Below, piece after piece: positions 18,206 through 23,212 of a stretch of 23,212 bases of DNA. The notes under the pieces were generated by a model. That model made no database searches, was not told the origin of the DNA, and saw only the letters and a program-made list of their open reading frames with translations. The stretch is from positions 1 to 23,212 of the forward strand of contig JAEYTV010000122.1 in the NCBI GenBank assembly GCA_023433855.1, in the 5' to 3' direction. Position numbers and translations under genes: made by a program. Position 1 is the first letter of the stretch, and each line of letters begins with the position of its first letter. Source of the stretch: Pseudomonadota bacterium (GTDB lineage: Bacteria; Pseudomonadota; Alphaproteobacteria; Rhizobiales; Rhizobiaceae).

Positions 18206-18565
18206 CTAACCCGGGCAGCCACCGGTTGCTGCGATCGGCGTCTTGCCGTCCGGACAAAGCCACGACGGTTGTATGCCCTGGTTTTGCATTTGGCTCGGAT
18301 CGACGAAACAGGCACGCACTGGATCGGAAGGTTCACCTGCGGTTGGAACCACCTCCACGGGAACACCACCCCTTGCGCGACATTGTTCGCCGGTCATCTT
18401 GCCGATCAGCACCGAGTTGTCGGCAAAACACGGCAGCGCCCAAACCGAACAGCCAAGTGCGATACCTGCCACCCTAGCTGCCGTCTGAAATGGAAGCTTT
18501 CGCTTTAGGATGGACATGATATCCGGCCAATTGAGGTGCGGATCGAAGACGTGGCTTTTGGTCAT
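18206..18565 (-). CDS. Small secreted cysteine-containing protein, hypothetical
   Basis: 119 residues from the ATG at 18565, chosen because AGAGGT lies 8 bases upstream; an internal ATG at 18517 would remove a 16-residue leader but has a poor ribosome site. A Sec signal follows (ARVAGIALGCSVWALPCFA, cleavage near CFA-D). The mature part of about 70 residues has four Cys (EQC, RAC, WLC, GGC) that could form two disulfides, and a Pro/Gly-rich sequence ending in DGKTPIAATGGCPG. I do not recognise the family. It lies 43 bp downstream of the IalB-family gene on the same strand and may be cotranscribed with it. Confidence 0.65.
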   Translation of the reverse strand: MTKSHVFDPHLNWPDIMSILKRKLPFQTAARVAGIALGCSVWALPCFADNSVLIGKMTGEQCRARGGVPVEVVPTAGEPSDPVRACFVDPSQMQNQGIQPSWLCPDGKTPIAATGGCPG

Positions 18566-18608
18566 TGATGCGGACCTCTAAGAGGAAGTCGCTGCTAACC
18601 TGATTGCA

Positions 18609-19232
18609 TCATTCCGTTGCCGTCAGTGCAGCAAAGCTATTGCGAAAACCTGCGGCAGGTAAAGGCAGTTGGATCGGCTTGTTGTCGTCAGAATAGATGA
18701 CGACCTGTCCTGCCTGCACCTGCTCGAGTGCCTTGATGAGCGCTGCAGGTGCGTCGGCCTCGACCAGGCAACCCTGCGCGGTGCACCGGCTGATCAGAAA
18801 ATCTCCGGAATAATCGCCGAGCTTCACGGTAACGCCCTTCTGGATGGAAAGGCCGAGCGGCACCGCCATCTGCAGCCGGGCACTCGAACCTGTGCTCGTC
18901 CTGGCGACGGCAATGACGAGCGCCGTCTGGTTGCCGACGGTTGCCCGCACGATCACTTGGCAATTCGGCTTGGCGATCTGCTCGACGCATTCGGTCTTCC
19001 ATTCACCGGTATCGGCAGCGGCTTTTCGCGCCGGTACCTTGCTCGCCGGCTCTGCGGCCACGTTAGGCACCGCGCGAGAGTCAGACGGAGCTTTGTCGGG
19101 AAGACCCACCTCCGCATCGGGCACGATCGGCTGAACAATGGAATCCATCTTAGGCCCGTTCTGCGCATAGGCGCCCGAAACACCTATGGCGAGCGCGCCG
19201 GATAGCAGCGCAACGGCTGTATAATACCTCAT
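18609..19232 (-). CDS. Invasion-associated locus B (IalB) family protein
   Basis: 207 residues from the ATG at 19232, preceded by GGTGGAA; an in-frame start 10 codons earlier would place odd residues before the signal peptide. The signal ends near GAYA-QN. A Pro/Ala-rich low-complexity linker runs to about residue 75. The IalB core then begins at TGEWKTECVEQIAKPNCQVI and continues through LQMAVPLGLSIQKGVTVKLG, LISRCTAQGCLVEADA and VVIYSDDNKPIQLPLPAAGF. The four Cys of the core are spaced as in the family. IalB of Bartonella is linked to erythrocyte invasion, but homologues are widespread in non-pathogenic rhizobiales, so a general envelope role is likelier. It is divergent from the small exported protein at 19350. 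Confidence 0.88.
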   Translation of the reverse strand: MRYYTAVALLSGALAIGVSGAYAQNGPKMDSIVQPIVPDAEVGLPDKAPSDSRAVPNVAAEPASKVPARKAAADTGEWKTECVEQIAKPNCQVIVRATVGNQTALVIAVARTSTGSSARLQMAVPLGLSIQKGVTVKLGDYSGDFLISRCTAQGCLVEADAPAALIKALEQVQAGQVVIYSDDNKPIQLPLPAAGFRNSFAALTATE

Positions 19233-19349
19233 AGTTCCACCCCCAGTTGGATCAGACCCCACATCTCTTTACTTTAACGCCTCCAAATAGAAAACTGTGC
19301 AGGAGAACAGCGCCCGGATAGTCCGGCTGCGCATTTCTTGGAGGGGCAC

Positions 19350-19706
19350 ATGCATCCGAGTTTAACCAGGCTGGCAGGCCCGATCTTCTTTGTCGGAACC
19401 TGGATTGGTATCGAACCGGCCGCGGCACTGGAGCCTGCACCCCAGGCCTACGTCAACCAACTCGACCAGACCGGGTTCGGCACGCAGCCGCAGCTTGGCG
19501 GGGACGGATCCGTTTACGTCGATCAATTGTCCCCGCTTGCCCGTCCCATGGCGCAAAGGAAAAAATCAGTCTCTCATCGCGAGGATCACTGGCCGGCGGT
19601 TGAGAAACAGAAAATTCCAGACGTTGGATCTGGCGTATCACTGGCCTTGTCTCCTGCAAAGCGCGACGATCATCTTCCGAATGTTGGTCGTGGAGTTGTT
19701 CGCTAG
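19350..19706 (+). CDS. Small exported protein upstream of csgG, possibly curlin-related
   Basis: 118 residues. The ATG at 19350 follows GGAGGGG closely. Residues 1-30 form a signal peptide (LAGPIFFVGTWIGIEPAAA). The first part of the mature protein has two similar short strands, AYVNQLDQTG and VYVDQLSP, about 25 residues apart with a Gly/Gln-rich stretch between, faintly like curlin strands. From about residue 70 (RKKSVSHREDHW) the composition becomes charged and unlike the start. A run of six A (19560-19565) lies at that change, but neither alternative frame restores a curlin-like sequence, so I cannot show a frameshift. It could be a minor fibre subunit or accessory protein of the csg locus, or an unrelated secreted protein. 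Confidence 0.45.
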   Translation: MHPSLTRLAGPIFFVGTWIGIEPAAALEPAPQAYVNQLDQTGFGTQPQLGGDGSVYVDQLSPLARPMAQRKKSVSHREDHWPAVEKQKIPDVGSGVSLALSPAKRDDHLPNVGRGVVR

Positions 19707-19887
19707 AGGTTATGTTATTTATACCAAAGAATACTTTGTCTACGGTGCTATAACCGTTTACCAAATAAAACTTTGCTTATGAATTCAACTTTATAGGTCT
19801 TGCAAGCGAAAGCATAACCCCCTATGCATAGCCTGGGGCTAGGGGATGCAGCAGCCTCACTTATGTGAGAGCTGCCGCGTTGGGGAT
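19707..19887 (+). promoter_or_regulatory. AT-rich region upstream of csgG with a perfect 10-bp palindrome
   Basis: This 181-bp gap turns AT-rich between 19710 and 19800 and presumably holds the csgG promoter. It contains the perfect palindrome CTATGCATAG (19822-19831), about 55 bases before the csgG ATG, and a CCCCTA/TAGGGG inverted pair around it (19820-19844). A GGTTAT/ATAACC pair (19710 and 19750) is also present. No regulator can be named from these. Confidence 0.3.
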
Positions 19888-20739
19888 ATGTTTGATTTCA
19901 AAACCACGTTTGCGTGTGTGGCGGCGCTGGCGCTTGTCGGCTGCCAGACGGGACAGCGGCTTCCGACGCCGCCAGCACATCTGGAATCGCCTACCAAGAC
20001 CACATCCAAGGTCGAGCGACTTCCGGCCCCCGCGGTTCCTGTCGACGTAGCGATCTACGATTTCCCGGATCTTACCGGGCAGGCAAAGCCAAATGAGAAT
20101 TTCGCGGAGTACAGCCGTGCGGTGACGCAGGGCGGCGCCAACATCCTCGTCGACGTGCTGAAGTCGACAGGCAACGGTCAATGGTTTCGCGTTGTTGAGC
20201 GATCCGGCCTCAAGAACTTGGTCCAGGAACGCACACTCATCGAAAACACGCAGCGAGCCTACAGCCCGAAGTCGCCAAACCTGCCGCCGGTGCGCTTCGC
20301 CGGACTTATCCTGGAAGGCGGCATCGTCGGTTATGACGCCAACGAACGGACGGGGGGAGCCGGTGCGCGCTATCTGGGCATCGGCGGCGACGTAACCTAC
20401 CGGTCCGACCTTGTCACGGTGGCGCTGCGCGCGGTCAGCGTCCAGAACGGCGAGGTGCTCGTGTCCACCACGACGTCGAAGCAGATTTATTCCTACATGA
20501 CGCGCGGCGGCGCCTATAAATTCGCCGCACCAGAGGAGTTGCTGGAGATCGAGCTGGGCATCTCCTACAACGACCCGGGTCACCTAGCCGTGCGGGAAGC
20601 AATGGAGCTGGCGGTCTACTCGCTGATTGTCGAAGGCGTCCGGAATGGTCTCTGGAAGCTTCGCGACCCCGGCCAGACGCCTACTCTCCTGAATGATTTC
20701 ACCGAAAACTACGTAAACAAGAATCAGCCTAGAGTCTGA
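19888..20739 (+). CDS. csgG: CsgG/HfaB-family outer-membrane secretion lipoprotein
   Basis: 283 residues from the ATG at 19888, chosen over an in-frame ATG 14 codons earlier because the lipoprotein signal then starts properly (FDFKTTFACVAALALVGC, Cys at about residue 19). Core CsgG features: VDVAIYDFPDLTGQAKPNEN, the VTQGGANILVDVLK helix, WFRVVERSGLKNLVQERTLI, the strand FAGLILEGGIVGYDANERTG, GARYLGIGGDVTYRSDLVTV, and VSVQNGEVLVSTTTSKQIYS. CsgG of E. coli forms a nonameric outer-membrane pore exporting unfolded curlin; HfaB of Caulobacter is a relative for holdfast anchoring. The giant curlin-repeat gene lies 298 bp downstream and is the obvious substrate. No CsgE or CsgF homologue is visible between them; such genes could follow the curlin gene off the window. 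Confidence 0.92.
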   Translation: MFDFKTTFACVAALALVGCQTGQRLPTPPAHLESPTKTTSKVERLPAPAVPVDVAIYDFPDLTGQAKPNENFAEYSRAVTQGGANILVDVLKSTGNGQWFRVVERSGLKNLVQERTLIENTQRAYSPKSPNLPPVRFAGLILEGGIVGYDANERTGGAGARYLGIGGDVTYRSDLVTVALRAVSVQNGEVLVSTTTSKQIYSYMTRGGAYKFAAPEELLEIELGISYNDPGHLAVREAMELAVYSLIVEGVRNGLWKLRDPGQTPTLLNDFTENYVNKNQPRV

Positions 20740-21037
20740 TTCACAGTTATTCTCGTATGTTTTTCGGATTTAATACGAATAATTCCTAGTAAATTGTGAC
20801 GAGTACATGACGATAGACTCTCAATGAGTCGCGTCGTGATGTTATCTTTATACGCGATCTTCAAAATTAACGATTTCAATTTACTAAGTAAAAAATTGTT
20901 AATCGTTTTTGCTTGCGCAATATCAAATTCCGATGGTAGTTAAATAAGTATGACCCGGAGCGACCGCACCGGGGGTGGGGTGTCGCCAGCGACATCTTGG
21001 GGCTTTGCGGTTTCGTTTTTTAAACGGGAGCATCATC
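20740..21037 (+). promoter_or_regulatory. AT-rich control region and leader of the curlin-repeat gene
   Basis: About 300 bp without a gene. From 20740 to about 20950 it is strikingly AT-rich next to its neighbours. Visible elements: the near-palindrome TTTACTAAGTAAA (20880-20892); AGTAAATTGT (20788-20797), echoed by AGTAAAAAATTGT (20887-20899); and inverted AACGATT (20869-20875) / AATCGTT (20901-20907). The GC-rich leader follows: GCGAC at 20960-20964, TGTCGC at 20981-20986 and GCGACA at 20989-20994. The middle element can pair with either neighbour, and a run of six T (21016-21021) lies further on. A GGAG ribosome site stands 8 bases before the ATG at 21038. Confidence 0.45.
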
Positions 21038-23212
21038 ATGCTACGATCGAGAATCTATGCCGGCCTTATGGCCAGCGCCGCCATCGCGCCGCTTGCAGGG
21101 GTCGCCTATGCTGGCAACTTCGGTTTTATCAGCCAGCTTGACGACAGCAATCTGGCCTACCTGATCCAGAGCGGGTCGAACCAGGGCTTCATCTACCAGC
21201 ACGGCAACGGCAACGTTTTCGCGCCGGCAACCGGTGGTTCCTCTCCAGGCCTTGCCCAGGAAGGCACCAACTCGCTAGGCGTCGAGCAGCTCGGCAACGG
21301 CAACTTCATCGGCGGCATCTTCCACCAGTTCGACAACAATGTCGGCGGCATCGCGCAGTTCGGCGAGAAGAACGTCGTCGACAAATTCCTGCAGACTGGC
21401 CAGAACCGCGCGGCGATCTTCCAAGGCGGTTACGGCAACGTTGCGCAGAACGAGCAGACCGGTACCGGGAACGACGCGGGCATCATCCAGCTGAATGCGA
21501 CGCCCGGCGACTATTTCTCCGGCAACTTCGCCTTCAGCACGCAGATCGAAAGCGCACACAATCATACCAACAACTCCTTCTCTGGCATCCTTCAGGGTGG
21601 TTCCGGGAACGCGGCGACTGTGCTCCAGAAGGGCCAGGACGGCTCGGTCGCAACGATCGCCCAGGGTGGGACCGGCAATTTCGCGGCGACCAGCCAGACT
21701 GTCGACTTCTACGATCCGCTCGGTGCCGGCGTCGTGGATCTCTACGACATGGGCCTCGAAAACGAAGCAGGCACGCTTCAGGTCGGCACCGGCAACGTCG
21801 CCATCAACAACCAGGATTCGAGCACCAGCGGCGCAGCGGCGATCATCCAGTACGGCGTCGGCAACGACGGCTACAACCTCTATACCGGCGGCACCGACTA
21901 CGAGGCGGCGATCGCCCAGTTCGGCGACGACAACACCGCAACCAATCTCAGCCGCGACGGGGGCCACATGGGCACCGGCAACAAGGCCGGAATCCTGCAG
22001 ATTGGTGATGGCAACAACGCACTGAACAATTCGCGCGACGGCTTTGGAGATGTCGCAGCCATCGTTCAGGGCGGCACCGGCAACACCGCCATCAACAGCC
22101 AGCAGGGTGCGTTGAACGACGTCACCACGCTAGGCGGAACGACCGGCGCGACGGCCGTGATCGTCCAGGGCGGCACGGGCAACTTCGGCACAAACGCTCA
22201 GGCTGCACAGGTCACCGGCGGCAGCAACGACGCCGGCATCCTTCAGTTGGGCACCGGCAATATCGCCAGTAACCTGCAGGACGGCGGCATAAACAACGCG
22301 GCCGGCATCGTGCAGGGCGGCTCGGGCAACTTCGGCTCTAACACGCAGACCGGCGGCTCGGATGCCACCGCGCTGATCGTGCAGGGCGGCGTCGGCAACA
22401 TCGGCGCCAACGTCCAGAACGATGTCGACCCGACCTCGGCGACGATCGTCCAGCTCGGCTCGGGCAACAACGGCCTGAACAACCAGGACAGAGTCGACCA
22501 TTCGAATGCTGCAATCGTCCAGGGTGGCGTGTCGAACACGGCGGTCAACAACCAGCTCGTTCACACGGCAACCGGCACCGACATCCGGGGGAATACCCTG
22601 AACGCGCTTATCGCGCAGGGCGGCACAGGCAACCTTGCCGGAAACACCCAGTATGGCGCGAACAACAACGCCGGCATCGCACAGTTTGGTGACACCAACG
22701 TCGCTGGTAACAGCCAGGTTGGAGCCGACCTGAACGCTGGCATCGTCCAGGGTGGTGTGTCCAACCTGGCGACCAATACGCAGAATGCCGGCAACTCGAA
22801 TGCCCTTATCCTGCAGGGCGGCACGACCAATATTGCCGCGAACAATCAGGCTGCCGGGAATTCGAATGCCTTCATCCTGCAGGGTGGCACCTCCAACGTC
22901 GGAGCCAACGATCAGACCGGCGTCAATCTTGAGGCCGCGATCGTACAGCTCGGCGGAACCAACCTGGCTACGAACACGCAGAACAGCGCGGACTCGTCGG
23001 CTCTGATCGGTCAGTTCGGCAACGGCAACATCGCCGGCAACACGCAGACCACGACCGTCAGCGAGGCCGCGATCCTGCAGTTCGGCGATGGCAACCTCGC
23101 CGGCAACTCGCAGACCATGGGCGGCGACGCCGACCCTGATTACCTGCCCAACCAGGCGGGCATCCTCCAGGGCGGCAACGGCAACACTGCCTTCAACACC
23201 CAGCAGGATGGC
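21038..23212 (+). CDS. Giant curlin-repeat amyloid protein (partial, open at right edge)
   Basis: 725 codons are visible and no stop is reached. Residues 1-25 are a signal peptide (cleavage AYA-GN). The rest consists of curlin-type repeats with core A-x-I-x-Q-x-G-x-x-N-x-[AG]-x-N-x-Q. The Q, G, N, Q spacing (Q+5 = N, Q+11 = Q) equals that of E. coli CsgA repeats; the Asn two before the last Gln is an extra conserved position. I count about 27 cores, irregular at first (residues 30-340, with degenerate units and inserts), then regular: 23-residue units near 399-490 and exact 22-residue units at 523-676. E. coli CsgA has about 150 residues and five repeats, so this is several times larger. It should be exported through the CsgG pore encoded upstream and form a beta-solenoid-like extracellular amyloid. 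Whether the end carries an anchor or other domain cannot be seen. Confidence 0.9.
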   Translation, partial: MLRSRIYAGLMASAAIAPLAGVAYAGNFGFISQLDDSNLAYLIQSGSNQGFIYQHGNGNVFAPATGGSSPGLAQEGTNSLGVEQLGNGNFIGGIFHQFDNNVGGIAQFGEKNVVDKFLQTGQNRAAIFQGGYGNVAQNEQTGTGNDAGIIQLNATPGDYFSGNFAFSTQIESAHNHTNNSFSGILQGGSGNAATVLQKGQDGSVATIAQGGTGNFAATSQTVDFYDPLGAGVVDLYDMGLENEAGTLQVGTGNVAINNQDSSTSGAAAIIQYGVGNDGYNLYTGGTDYEAAIAQFGDDNTATNLSRDGGHMGTGNKAGILQIGDGNNALNNSRDGFGDVAAIVQGGTGNTAINSQQGALNDVTTLGGTTGATAVIVQGGTGNFGTNAQAAQVTGGSNDAGILQLGTGNIASNLQDGGINNAAGIVQGGSGNFGSNTQTGGSDATALIVQGGVGNIGANVQNDVDPTSATIVQLGSGNNGLNNQDRVDHSNAAIVQGGVSNTAVNNQLVHTATGTDIRGNTLNALIAQGGTGNLAGNTQYGANNNAGIAQFGDTNVAGNSQVGADLNAGIVQGGVSNLATNTQNAGNSNALILQGGTTNIAANNQAAGNSNAFILQGGTSNVGANDQTGVNLEAAIVQLGGTNLATNTQNSADSSALIGQFGNGNIAGNTQTTTVSEAAILQFGDGNLAGNSQTMGGDADPDYLPNQAGILQGGNGNTAFNTQQDG
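22604..23065 (+). repeat. Seven tandem 66-bp coding repeats in the curlin gene
   Basis: Curlin cores start at residues 523, 545, 567, 589, 611, 633, 655 and 677, so seven consecutive units of exactly 22 codons (66 bp) lie here. The next unit is stretched to 30 residues by an insert (MGGDADPDYLPNQ region). Units share the ATCxxxCAGGGCGGC-type core in many copies but vary elsewhere, so they are diverged rather than recently duplicated. Confidence 0.8.

Noticed and set aside
20950..21141. Small + strand frame in the curlin leader
   Set aside because: It overlaps the curlin start in another frame and has no ribosome site; the hairpin-forming leader explains the sequence better.
21275..22845. Long open frames on the - strand inside the curlin gene (for example 21275-21967 and 22130-22564)
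   Set aside because: They mirror the repeated GC-rich codons of the + strand gene, are Val/Ala/Asp-rich without domains, and lack ribosome sites. The + strand frame has a signal peptide and the curlin pattern throughout.
22604..23065. 66-bp tandem repeats as a CRISPR array or non-coding satellite
   Set aside because: They keep one reading frame and vary mainly within protein-tolerant positions; they are curlin repeats inside a gene.

Overview
The window looks like a chromosomal or large-replicon segment of a rhizobia-like alphaproteobacterium (Hyphomicrobiales, plausibly near Mesorhizobium, Aminobacter or Phyllobacterium). The clues are the GC-rich coding style, an IalB-family secreted protein, a histidine kinase with an ABC-substrate-binding-type sensor, and a CsgG-type pore of alphaproteobacterial flavour. 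Genus assignment is inference. I see no tRNA, rRNA, CRISPR array, intact insertion sequence or prophage gene.

Left part (1-7900): a left-truncated sensor histidine kinase, a probable gene remnant, a glycine-zipper lipoprotein, a small secreted basic protein, two divergent AraC-family regulators with an AT-rich shared control region, an MHS-type MFS symporter convergent with the second regulator, and two small membrane proteins (DUF1269 family and an unrecognised two-helix protein).

Middle (7900-17760): two leftward transcription units. The first is AbgT-family transporter, PepT-like M20 peptidase, and SLC13-family permease with RCK_C domains. This arrangement suggests handling of small peptides or aminoacyl conjugates and their carboxylate products. 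The second is hdeD-like membrane protein, RND membrane-fusion protein, and RND (HAE1) pump. The adaptor and pump overlap by 4 bp, and no outer-membrane channel gene is nearby.

Right part (18200-23212): two leftward secreted proteins (one of the IalB family), then a rightward amyloid locus. This holds a short exported protein, a CsgG/HfaB lipoprotein secretion pore, an AT-rich control region of about 300 bp, and a very long curlin-repeat protein still open at the window edge. At least 725 residues and about 27 curlin-type repeats are visible, against about 150 residues and five repeats in E. coli CsgA. Part of it (residues 523-676) is seven consecutive repeats of exactly 22 residues. The pore probably exports this protein to form an extracellular amyloid fibre. 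It is the most interesting system in the window.

A second oddity is a 46-bp imperfect repeat, once at 2657 and once at 12721. Each copy begins a tiny reading frame with the same start (MS-x-ESK-x-L-x-ACPEF).
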